DNA of 45,407 nucleotides from an uncultured Oscillospiraceae bacterium (GTDB lineage Bacteria; Bacillota; Clostridia; Oscillospirales; Ruminococcaceae), in NCBI GenBank assembly GCA_949298535.1, contig CASFXA010000056.1:1-45407 (forward strand), in the 5' to 3' direction. Positions 17,490 to 25,135 of the stretch are shown here, piece after piece; the stretch's first letter is position 1; each line of letters begins with the position of its first letter. Below the pieces are notes generated by a model. The model was not told the origin of the DNA. It worked only from the letters and a program-made list of their open reading frames with translations, and did no database searches. The position numbers and the translations under genes are program-made.

Positions 17490-18659
17490 ATGAAACATTT
17501 CAGTCAAAAACGGATCCTGGCTCTCTTGCTGTCCGCCGCCTTGCTGTGGATGATGACGGTAACCGCCGTCGCCGCGGGGGGGCTGGAGATGAGCACCGAT
17601 TATCCCGGCATCACCGCCAAAGCGGGAGACGATCTGACCTATAGTCTGGATTTTTATAACGGCAGCGGCGCAGGCGCCAGCGTTTCCCTGTCGGCATCCA
17701 ACCTGCCGGAAGGCTGGGAAGGATATTTCACCGGCTCCGGCAACACCATCAGCCGGGTCTATGTCCGTGCTGGTGATAACCCCTCTCTGGCTACTTTTAA
17801 CTTGAAAATTCCTGAGGATGCAGAGCAAGGTACTTATACTGTCACACTGGACGCTGTTGGCAGCGGCATGAGTTCTTCCCTGGAGCTGGAACTGGTACTG
17901 GATGAAATTGAAGTGGGAGAAGGCGGTCTGACCACCCAATATGCCCAGCAGGAAGGCTCCGCCGACACCAGCTTCACCTTCAGCACCACGCTGACCAATA
18001 ATTCCGCTTTGGAGCAAACCTACAGCCTTTCCGCCAACGCTCCCACCGGATGGATGGTCAGCTTCAAGCCCTCCGGAGAAAGCACCCAGGTGGCGGCCAT
18101 CACTGTGGATTCCAGAGGCAGCCAGGCGCTGAACGTCACTGTCAGCCCCCCCGTCGGGATTGAGGCGGGAGAATACACCATCCCCATTTCCGCCATCTCC
18201 TCCAGCGAAAACCTGTCCTCTGAACTGACGGTGGTCATCACCGGATCTTACGAGCTGAACCTTTCCACCCCCAGCGGACGCCTCAGCTTTGACGCCACCG
18301 CCAACAAGGAAAGCGCCATTACCCTGAGCGTCACCAACAACGGCAATGTGGACCTGCAAAATATCAACCTCACCTCCTCCGCTCCCACAGACTGGACCGT
18401 CACCTTCTCTGAATCCTCCATCGACGTCCTGGAAGCGGGCGCCACCAAGGAAGTGACCGCTTACATCACCCCCGCCAAGGACGCCATGTCCGGCGACTAT
18501 GTGACCGTCCTCACCGCCAGCAACAGCGAAACCACTGATACCGCGGAATTCCGTGTTTCGGTCAAGACCGAGACCATTTGGGGTGTTGTGGGGATCCTGA
18601 TTATTGTTGCCGCTCTCTGCGCGCTGGGTTATGTCTTCCGGAAGTACGGGAGGAGATAA
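17490..18659 (+). CDS. secreted, membrane-anchored NEW3-repeat protein
   Basis: The start at 17490 places AAAGGAG (17473-17479) ten bases upstream; ATG 17481 would leave only one base. The 389-residue product has a signal peptide (basic MKHFSQKR, a hydrophobic core, AVAAG near residue 29). Three beta-sandwich repeats of the NEW3/NPCBM-associated type follow, each with a motif like LTNNSALEQTYSLSANAPTGW. A single C-terminal helix (about 364-382) ends in a basic tail, so the repeats should face outward. It is followed three bases later by an ABC ATPase and then a permease. This gene order suggests an accessory surface subunit of the transporter; the substrate is unknown. Confidence 0.85.
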   Translation: MKHFSQKRILALLLSAALLWMMTVTAVAAGGLEMSTDYPGITAKAGDDLTYSLDFYNGSGAGASVSLSASNLPEGWEGYFTGSGNTISRVYVRAGDNPSLATFNLKIPEDAEQGTYTVTLDAVGSGMSSSLELELVLDEIEVGEGGLTTQYAQQEGSADTSFTFSTTLTNNSALEQTYSLSANAPTGWMVSFKPSGESTQVAAITVDSRGSQALNVTVSPPVGIEAGEYTIPISAISSSENLSSELTVVITGSYELNLSTPSGRLSFDATANKESAITLSVTNNGNVDLQNINLTSSAPTDWTVTFSESSIDVLEAGATKEVTAYITPAKDAMSGDYVTVLTASNSETTDTAEFRVSVKTETIWGVVGILIIVAALCALGYVFRKYGRR

Positions 18660-18662
18660 GCC

Positions 18663-19679
18663 ATGACCGAACGCATCATTTTGCAGACACATGATCTGAC
18701 CAAAGCATATGACGACATCACAGCGGTGGATCATTTGAACCTGTCGGTGCGGGAAGGAGAGGTTTTTGGACTGTTGGGCCCCAACGGCGCAGGAAAAACC
18801 ACCACCACCCTGATGCTGTTGGGGTTGACAGAACCTACCGAGGGCAGCGCCTCCATCGACGGAATGGACTGCGTCCGTGAGTCCATTCAGATCAAATCCA
18901 CCGTAGGCTATCTGCCGGATAACGTGGGTTTCTATCCTGATTTAACTGGTCGGGAAAATCTTCGCTTCACCGGCCGTCTCAATGGTCTCGATCCCCAGCT
19001 GTGTGAACAACGTATTGAGCGGCTGCTGAGCCGGGTGGGCATGACCCAGGCAGCGGACCGGAAAGCCGGCACCTATTCCCGTGGTATGCGTCAGCGCCTG
19101 GGGATTGCAGACGTACTGATGAAGGATCCTCGCGTCATCATCATGGATGAACCCACCCTGGGCATCGATCCGGAAGGGGTTCGGGAGCTGATCGAACTCA
19201 TCCGCAAGCTGTCCACTGAGGACGGCAGAACCATCCTCATTTCCTCTCATCAGCTGTATCAGATCCAGCAAATCTGTGACCGTGTGGGAATCTTTGTCGC
19301 GGGCAAGCTGATCGCCTGCGGCCCCATCAAAGAGCTGGGACGGCAGCTGGAAAGCGAAGGCAGCTATATCCTGGAGCTGTCGGTGGAACCGGACGATGGA
19401 ACTCTGGAAAAGAAACTGGCGGAGCTGGAAGGTGTTTCCTCTGTCACTCGCCAGGAGGAGATCATCCATGTGGAATCCACCGGGGATATTCGTCCCAGAT
19501 TGATGCCGCTGCTGCTGGAGGGCGGCTACCAGCTGCTCCATCTCCACCTTCGGGGAGGAGATCTGGATGAAATTTACAGAAGATACTTTGAAAAGGCAGG
19601 TGAGAGCGGTGAACATCCAACAGCTGAAAGAAAACGTCCTGGTATTCTGGAACAGCTTTGGAAAAAGCAAAAATCCTGA
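18663..19679 (+). CDS. ABC transporter ATP-binding protein (ABC-2 export type)
   Basis: The 338-residue ATPase has Walker A GPNGAGKTT near residue 40, the signature YSRGMRQRLG near 138, Walker B VIIMDEPTLGIDPEG near 158 and the switch His in ISSHQ. A C-terminal extension of about 100 residues is typical of DrrA/NatA-like export ATPases. It follows the NEW3 gene by three bases, and its 3' end overlaps the permease start. It should power the permease encoded next. The substrate cannot be read from sequence. Confidence 0.95.
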   Translation: MTERIILQTHDLTKAYDDITAVDHLNLSVREGEVFGLLGPNGAGKTTTTLMLLGLTEPTEGSASIDGMDCVRESIQIKSTVGYLPDNVGFYPDLTGRENLRFTGRLNGLDPQLCEQRIERLLSRVGMTQAADRKAGTYSRGMRQRLGIADVLMKDPRVIIMDEPTLGIDPEGVRELIELIRKLSTEDGRTILISSHQLYQIQQICDRVGIFVAGKLIACGPIKELGRQLESEGSYILELSVEPDDGTLEKKLAELEGVSSVTRQEEIIHVESTGDIRPRLMPLLLEGGYQLLHLHLRGGDLDEIYRRYFEKAGESGEHPTAERKRPGILEQLWKKQKS

Positions 19680-20631
19680 AAAGGAGGCTTCCTGCTCCAA
19701 AGGTCTGGCCGCCCTTTATCAAAAGGAATTGGCGGATCACTTGAACAGCAAGCGGTTTTTTCTGATTTTTATGTTGCTGTTGGTGGTAAGCACTGCCAGC
19801 CTGGGCGGCGCGCTGTCCAATATTCGTTCGGCGGTGGAGGAAAGCAGCGATTTTATTTTCCTCAAACTTTTCACCACCAGCGGCACCACCATCTATTCCT
19901 TCGCCACCTTTATGGCCTTTCTGGGGCCTCTGGCAGGCATCACCCTGGGCTTTGACGCCGTCAGCAATGAGCGCTCCCAGGGTACTCTCAACCGGTTGGC
20001 GGCACAACCCATCTATCGGGATTCCATTATCAACGCAAAATTTCTGGCAGGCTCCACTGTCATTTTCCTGACGGTATTTATGCTGGGGATCTATGTGAGC
20101 GGAATGGGGCTGCTGATGATCGGAATTCCCCCCTCTGTGGAGGAAGTGTTGCGGGTCTTCACCTTTTTGCTGCTCACCTGGGTTTATATCTCCTTCTGGC
20201 TGGCCCTTGCCATTATCTTCTCGGTGGTGTGCAAACACGCTGCCACCGCGGCTCTAGTGACCATGTCCATCTGGCTGTTCCTCAGCCTGTTCATGAGCCT
20301 GGTGGCTTCCACTCTGGCAAATCTCCTCTTCCCCACCAGTGGGATCGCCGGGTTTGCCAACCTCTCCTCCAACTATACGGCGACACTGGCGCTCAACAGG
20401 GTCTCTCCCTATTATCTGTTCAGCGAAGCCGCCACCACCATTCTCAATCCCAACGTCCGGTCCATCGGTGTGGTGACCATGTCCCAGCTTTCAGGCGCGA
20501 TTGCCGGTTCCCTTCCCTTTTCCCAAAGCCTGCTGCTGGTTTGGCCCCATCTGGTGCTGATGATAGCCCTGGTCATCGCAGGATTTGCCATCGCATATAT
20601 TGCTTTTATGAAGCAGGAAATCCGGGCTTAA
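19567..20631 (+). CDS. ABC-2 family permease
   Basis: The 354-residue protein has a cytosolic N-terminus ending in LAALYQKELADHLNSKRF, then about six membrane helices and a large extracytoplasmic loop, as in NosY/ABC-2 permeases. The ATG at 19567 has a good GGGGAGGAG six bases upstream but overlaps the ATPase gene by 113 bases. A GTG at 19609 behind AGGTGAG is an alternative that would shorten the overlap. It forms the membrane part of the NEW3-ABC unit. A strong terminator follows. Confidence 0.9.
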   Translation: MKFTEDTLKRQVRAVNIQQLKENVLVFWNSFGKSKNPEKEASCSKGLAALYQKELADHLNSKRFFLIFMLLLVVSTASLGGALSNIRSAVEESSDFIFLKLFTTSGTTIYSFATFMAFLGPLAGITLGFDAVSNERSQGTLNRLAAQPIYRDSIINAKFLAGSTVIFLTVFMLGIYVSGMGLLMIGIPPSVEEVLRVFTFLLLTWVYISFWLALAIIFSVVCKHAATAALVTMSIWLFLSLFMSLVASTLANLLFPTSGIAGFANLSSNYTATLALNRVSPYYLFSEAATTILNPNVRSIGVVTMSQLSGAIAGSLPFSQSLLLVWPHLVLMIALVIAGFAIAYIAFMKQEIRA

Positions 20632-20703
20632 AAAAAGAAAGGCACCGGTCCCGGCGTTCAGGGAAAATCCCTTCGGATCGGTACAGGGCAGATCAGTTTC
20701 ATC

Positions 20704-20752
20704 ACCCACAGGGGGCGCGGCGCTGTTGCCGCGCCCCCTGTGGGTTTTGCGT
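20704..20752 (+). terminator. strong terminator of the NEW3-ABC operon
   Basis: An 18-bp perfect stem (20704-20721 with 20728-20745) with a six-base loop is followed by TTTT on the + strand. It lies 72 bases after the permease stop. Confidence 0.85.
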
Positions 20753-21025
20753 CTTCATATACAGATTGCAGGGTAAGCGAGAGAAAAAGAATCCTTCGTC
20801 TTTGGCTTTTAAGAGCGCCTCCATTGCTGGCTGACTTCATTCCAGAGGCGGCAAACCAATTCGCGAAAAATCCTTGATGCTATCCGTCTGTGTACACCAG
20901 CAATCCTCTCGAAAAAAATGATTCCACTCCGACCAGATTCCCATTGATTTCCTCCGCCCCTTCATGCTGCAACCTAAATTTTCTTCTCTCCCCCACCGCC
21001 AAAGGCTTCCATTTTTAACTATCAG
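20753..21025. other. gene-free spacer between convergent operons
   Basis: The stretch between the ABC operon and secG, with the two terminators at its ends, runs to about 460 bases. No frame here has a ribosome-binding site or a recognisable product, and no repeat or RNA was seen. Confidence 0.5.
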
Positions 21026-21075
21026 AATGAAAAAACCGCCTGTCCCACCCTGTAAAAGATGGAACAGACGGTTTT
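21026..21075 (-). terminator. intrinsic terminator of secG
   Basis: On the - strand, 16 bases (21075-21060) pair with 21047-21032 using two G-U pairs, and a run of U follows. It begins 20 bases after the secG stop. Confidence 0.85.
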
Positions 21076-21094
21076 ACCTTTTTTAAGACGCCCA

Positions 21095-21340
21095 TCAGGC
21101 CATAAACTTGGCCGCGGCATAGACAACAAAGGTCACTGCAAAGAAAATAATCACCAGAACCTTGGTGACTCTGTTCAGGGTTGCGTTCATCGACCTGTCA
21201 TTGTTGGTGCTGAGGAAGGAATTGCCACCGCCCAAAGCGCTCAGCCCGTCGCTCTTGGGATCCTGAATCATGACGATTGCAACAATAAGCACACTGGTGA
21301 TAATCATCACAAATGCGCCGATCATTTCGATTGCGTTCAC
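21095..21340 (-). CDS. secG: SecG preprotein translocase subunit
   Basis: SecG is the small helper subunit of the SecYEG channel. The 81-residue product has two membrane helices (about 5-25 and 57-78). Between them is the conserved loop with VMIQDPKSDGLSALGGGNSF, which is the family hallmark. The start is GTG at 21340 with GGAGGTG five bases upstream. It has its own promoter and terminator and is thus monocistronic. In many firmicutes secG neighbours rnr and smpB; they are not here. Confidence 0.95.
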   Translation of the reverse strand: MNAIEMIGAFVMIITSVLIVAIVMIQDPKSDGLSALGGGNSFLSTNNDRSMNATLNRVTKVLVIIFFAVTFVVYAAAKFMA

Positions 21341-21377
21341 ACTAACACCTCCAACCTGGACAAAATAGCACTATAGA

Positions 21378-21406
21378 AGTATACCACACGGAACCCTTAT
21401 TTGCAA
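21378..21406 (-). promoter_or_regulatory. sigma-A promoter of secG
   Basis: On the - strand TTGCAA (21406-21401) and TATACT (21383-21378) are 17 bases apart, a near-consensus housekeeping promoter. Transcription starts about 30 bases before the secG GTG. Confidence 0.75.
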
Positions 21407-21484
21407 GTATTCCCCCGCAAAATTTGTCCGGCAAGGGAAATTTTTCTTTTGATATTTCTTTTCTTTTGGCGGATAATAGCATCA

Positions 21485-21560
21485 GGTTCCCCTCCCTTGG
21501 GCGTTTGCAGCGAGAGGAACCAGCTGCCCGCGGCAATCCGATCACCGGAAACCCGCGGGC
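21485..21560 (-). other. two hairpins after parC
   Basis: GCCCGCGG at 21526-21533 pairs with CCGCGGGC at 21553-21560. A ten-base stem joins 21485-21494 with 21512-21521. They follow the parC stop directly on the - strand. No T-run follows either, so termination here would be imperfect or factor-dependent. Confidence 0.45.
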
Positions 21561-21570
21561 TTTGCCGTTT

Positions 21571-23805
21571 TTACAGGATCATCTGCTCTCCTATATCGGT
21601 GCTGCGGACAATCGCGCCGGTGGCCGGCAGATTCTTGGTGCGCAGGCGGTGGGGATTGGCCACCACGCCTTCCTCATAGGGGGAAACCTTGATTACCCGC
21701 ACTCCGGTCTTCATGGTCATCACCTGTACCCCCTGGGTGTCCCGGGTGGATTTGGCCGCCAGCATAGCGGTGCTGACAATGAGCATCCGGGAAGCGGAGG
21801 TGGCAAAAAGATATTCCTTTTCCTCCTGGCAGCTCTCCAGGAACACCAAAGGAGATTTGACGCTGTAGGCGCCCAGCAGCTTTTTCCGCTTGGTCTTGGT
21901 TTCATAGGAAGCAAGATCGATCTTGGCCGCCTTTCCGTTCTCAAAGGCGAAGAACATAAAGCCCTTGTAGTCGGCGGTCACCGCCATATAAATGGCAGAT
22001 TCCCCAGGGTCCATCCCCAGCTTGGAGGGGATATAATCCCCCAGAACGCTGGCCTTGGTGTCGGCAAACTCGCTGGCTCTGGACTTGTAAACCTGGCCCT
22101 TGTCGGTAAAGAACAGCAGATTGACGCTGTTTTGGCTGTCCAGCTCCTGGAGGATCCGATCCCCTTCCTTCAGCTTATGCTCACTGGACATACGCCAGGA
22201 TTGGGGGGTGATCTTCTTGAAATAGCCCTCAGCGGTGAAGAACAGCTTCACCGGATAATCCGGCAGCTCCTCCTCTTCCGGCTCCTCCAGAGCATCCTCC
22301 TGATACAGCAGCTGGCTGCGCCGGGGCTCCCCATAGGTGCGGATGATCTCTTTGAGCTGGCTGATGATGACGGCATCCAGCTTCTTGGGGGTGCGCAGCA
22401 CTTCCTCCATCTCCTGGATGTCCTTCTGAAGCTGATCGATCTCCTCCGTCCGTTTGAGGATATATTCCCGGTTCAGATGCCGCAGGCGGATCTCCGCCAC
22501 AAACTCCGCCTGGACCTGATCGATGCCGAAACCGATCATCAGGTTGGGCACCACTTCCCGCTCCTCCTCAGTCTGGCGGACAATGGCCACCGCCTTGTCG
22601 ATGTCCAGAAGGATCTTCTTAAGTCCCTTGAGGAGGTGGAGTTTTTCTTCCTTCTTGTGAAGATCAAAGGTGATGCCCCGGCGGACACATTCCCGGCGGA
22701 AAGCGGTCCATTCCTCCAGCAGCTCCCACACCCCCATCACCTTGGGAGACCCGCCGATGAGAACGTTGAAGTTGCAGGAAAAGGTGTCCTCCAAGGGGGT
22801 GGTGCGGAACAGCTTCTGCATCAGCTTGTCCGGGTCCACGCCCCGCTTCAGGTCCATGGTCAGCTTCAGGCCGGACAGGTCCGTTTCATCCCGAATATCA
22901 GAAATTTCCCGGATCTTTCCCTGCTTGACCAGGTCCACAATCTTATCCATAATGGCCTCCACCGTGGTGGTGGGGGGAATTTCAGTGACGTCAATACAGT
23001 TGTTCTGCTTGTCGTAGGCGTATTTGCTCCGCACCCGTACCGAACCCCTGCCGGTGCGGTAGATTTTTTCCAGCTCGTCCTCATCGTAAAGGATAAAGGC
23101 GCCGCCGGAAAAATCCGGGGCTTTCAGCGACTCGATGAGGCGGCAGTTGGGGTTTTTGATCCAGGCAATGGCGGTCTCGCACACCTCCGCCAGGTTGAAG
23201 GAGCAGATATTGCTGGCCATACCCACGGCGATACCGGTGTTGGCGTTGACCAGGATGGAGGGGAAGGTGACCGGCAGCAGCACCGGCTCCTCCATGGTGT
23301 TGTCATAGTTATCGGTAAAGTCCACGGTATCCTTGTCAATATCCGCGAACAGCTGGGAGCAGATCTTTTCCAGCTTCACCTCAGTGTACCGGGAAGCGGC
23401 GTAAGCCATGTCCCGGGAGTAAGCCCGGCCAAAGTTGCCCTTACTCTCCACATAGGGCACCAGCAGCGCCCCATAGCCCCGGGAAAGGCGGACCATGGTT
23501 TCATAAATGGCAGCGTCGCCGTGGGGGTTCAGGCGCATGGTCTGGCCCACCACATTGGCAGACTTGATCTTGCCTCCGGTCAAAAGCCCCATCTTGTACA
23601 TGGTGTACAGGATCTTCCGGTGAGCAGGCTTGAAGCCGTCAATCTCCGGAATGGCCCGGGAGACAATGACGCTCATGGCGTAGGGCATATAATTCTGCCG
23701 GAGGGTATCGGTGATGGGTTGAGGCACCACCAGCCCGGCGTTTTCAATATGTCCGGTGAGGGTGCCGTGACGCTGGGTTTCCGGTTCCTTTTTCTTTTTA
23801 GCCAA
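21571..23805 (-). CDS. parC: type IIA topoisomerase subunit A (ParC-like)
   Basis: The 744-residue protein is the DNA-cutting subunit of a gyrase/topoisomerase IV enzyme. The active-site Tyr140 lies in AYAASRYTE, and the gate-segment helix is NPHGDAAIYETM (93-104). A coiled-coil tower and a beta-pinwheel C-terminal domain follow. No QRRGG-type GyrA box is visible in that last domain, which favours topoisomerase IV. Ala98 replaces the Ser that often governs quinolone binding. The start is TTG at 23805 behind AGGAGG, overlapping cinA by eight bases. It is the third gene of a parE-cinA-parC operon. Confidence 0.9.
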   Translation of the reverse strand: MAKKKKEPETQRHGTLTGHIENAGLVVPQPITDTLRQNYMPYAMSVIVSRAIPEIDGFKPAHRKILYTMYKMGLLTGGKIKSANVVGQTMRLNPHGDAAIYETMVRLSRGYGALLVPYVESKGNFGRAYSRDMAYAASRYTEVKLEKICSQLFADIDKDTVDFTDNYDNTMEEPVLLPVTFPSILVNANTGIAVGMASNICSFNLAEVCETAIAWIKNPNCRLIESLKAPDFSGGAFILYDEDELEKIYRTGRGSVRVRSKYAYDKQNNCIDVTEIPPTTTVEAIMDKIVDLVKQGKIREISDIRDETDLSGLKLTMDLKRGVDPDKLMQKLFRTTPLEDTFSCNFNVLIGGSPKVMGVWELLEEWTAFRRECVRRGITFDLHKKEEKLHLLKGLKKILLDIDKAVAIVRQTEEEREVVPNLMIGFGIDQVQAEFVAEIRLRHLNREYILKRTEEIDQLQKDIQEMEEVLRTPKKLDAVIISQLKEIIRTYGEPRRSQLLYQEDALEEPEEEELPDYPVKLFFTAEGYFKKITPQSWRMSSEHKLKEGDRILQELDSQNSVNLLFFTDKGQVYKSRASEFADTKASVLGDYIPSKLGMDPGESAIYMAVTADYKGFMFFAFENGKAAKIDLASYETKTKRKKLLGAYSVKSPLVFLESCQEEKEYLFATSASRMLIVSTAMLAAKSTRDTQGVQVMTMKTGVRVIKVSPYEEGVVANPHRLRTKNLPATGAIVRSTDIGEQMIL

Positions 23806-25099
23806 TGGCCTGCGCCTCCTGTTCCTTTGACGTTTCCGATGCTCCGGGATACTTCTGGGCTGTTCTCAGAAGCAGATGAAGGGCATGGGAAGAAGCCAGA
23901 TACCGGATCAGCTCCCGGGCGTCTCCATCCCTGCGGCTGAGGTTCAGCTCCAGCACTTCCTTGTGCCAGAAGCTGTCCACCGCCACATAAACAAGGCCCA
24001 CCGGTTTGCCTTCCGACGGCTCCGGTCCGGCGTTGCCGGTCACTGCCACCGCCAGGTCCGCCCCGGAAAAACGCCGTGCGCCGGCTGCCATCTCCCTGGC
24101 GGTTTCCGGAGAGACAGCGGAATAGGTGTTCAGAGTCTCCCGGGAGACCCCCAGCATCTTTTCCTTCATTCCACCCGAATAGGTGACCATTCCGCACTGG
24201 AAAACCTGGGAAGCGCCGCTGACTTCGGTGATCCGCTTGGCCACCAGCCCGCCGGTGCAGCTTTCAGCGGTGGCAGCGGTAAGCCCCTTGTCCCTGAGGA
24301 GGTGGACCAGAGCGCTTTGCAGATCCCCGTCGGTCTCACTGTAAAGATACTGCCCCGCCTCTTCCTTGATCCGGTCCACCACCGGCTCCAGCAGCGGCGT
24401 CGGGTCCTCCCCATCCCGCACCCGGGCGGTGACCCGCAGCATCACCTCGCCGGTTTTGGCATAGGGGGCGATGGTGGGATTGACAGCCTCCACCATCATC
24501 TCGTGGAGCTGCTGCTCCAAAGCCGATTCCCCGATGCCGAAGAAATGAAGGTTCCGGGAAACCAGATGGGTGTCGCTGTCCTTGCGGATATAGGGTAAAG
24601 CCTGCTCCAGCAGCATGGGCTTCATCTCTCTGGGAGGCCCGGGAAGCATCATGGCCATCTTACCGTTTCCTTCCAGGGCGCAGCCGGGGGCGGTGCCGCA
24701 ACGGTTTTCAAAAACGGTGCAGCCTTCCGGCATCATGGCCTGCTTGCGGTTGTTCTGGGTGAAGCTGCATTGAAGACGGCTGAAATAGGCCTCGATCCGC
24801 CGCCAGCTCTCCTCATGAAACACCAGCTTCCGTCCGAAATACTGGGCGATGATCTCCTTGGTCAGGTCGTCATAGGTGGGCCCCAGGCCGCCGGTGGTGA
24901 TGACCAGGTCGGACCGGGAAAAGGCCAGATGCAGAGCTTCCGTCAGCCTTTCAGGGTTATCCCCCACCACCGTTTGATGATACACGTTGATGCCCAGCGC
25001 TGCCAGCTCCTTGGCGATCACGGCGGCGTTGGTGTTGACCACATCCCCCATGAGCAGCTCGGTGCCCACGCAGAGGATCTCCGCACAAGTGATGTGCAT
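23798..25099 (-). CDS. cinA: CinA-family nicotinamide-nucleotide amidase
   Basis: The 433-residue protein has the N-terminal MoaB/MogA-like domain (EILCVGTELLMGDVVNTN, then TTGGLGPTYDD). Its C-terminal amidase domain carries the catalytic AESCTGG at 278-284. It is thought to recycle NMN and repair pyridine nucleotides; in some bacteria it is linked to competence. Its 3' end overlaps parC by eight bases and its start lies 36 bases after parE, so it sits inside the topoisomerase operon. Since topoisomerase-linked DNA ligation in bacteria uses NAD, a metabolic link is possible but speculative. Confidence 0.95.
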   Translation of the reverse strand: MHITCAEILCVGTELLMGDVVNTNAAVIAKELAALGINVYHQTVVGDNPERLTEALHLAFSRSDLVITTGGLGPTYDDLTKEIIAQYFGRKLVFHEESWRRIEAYFSRLQCSFTQNNRKQAMMPEGCTVFENRCGTAPGCALEGNGKMAMMLPGPPREMKPMLLEQALPYIRKDSDTHLVSRNLHFFGIGESALEQQLHEMMVEAVNPTIAPYAKTGEVMLRVTARVRDGEDPTPLLEPVVDRIKEEAGQYLYSETDGDLQSALVHLLRDKGLTAATAESCTGGLVAKRITEVSGASQVFQCGMVTYSGGMKEKMLGVSRETLNTYSAVSPETAREMAAGARRFSGADLAVAVTGNAGPEPSEGKPVGLVYVAVDSFWHKEVLELNLSRRDGDARELIRYLASSHALHLLLRTAQKYPGASETSKEQEAQAIG

Positions 25100-25135
25100 G
25101 ACTTCATTCTTCCTTTCTGTCAGCGGCCCTGAGGA

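Noticed and set aside
20753..21025. Possible small RNA in the spacer before secG
   Set aside because: No promoter or stable fold apart from the two terminators that bound it.
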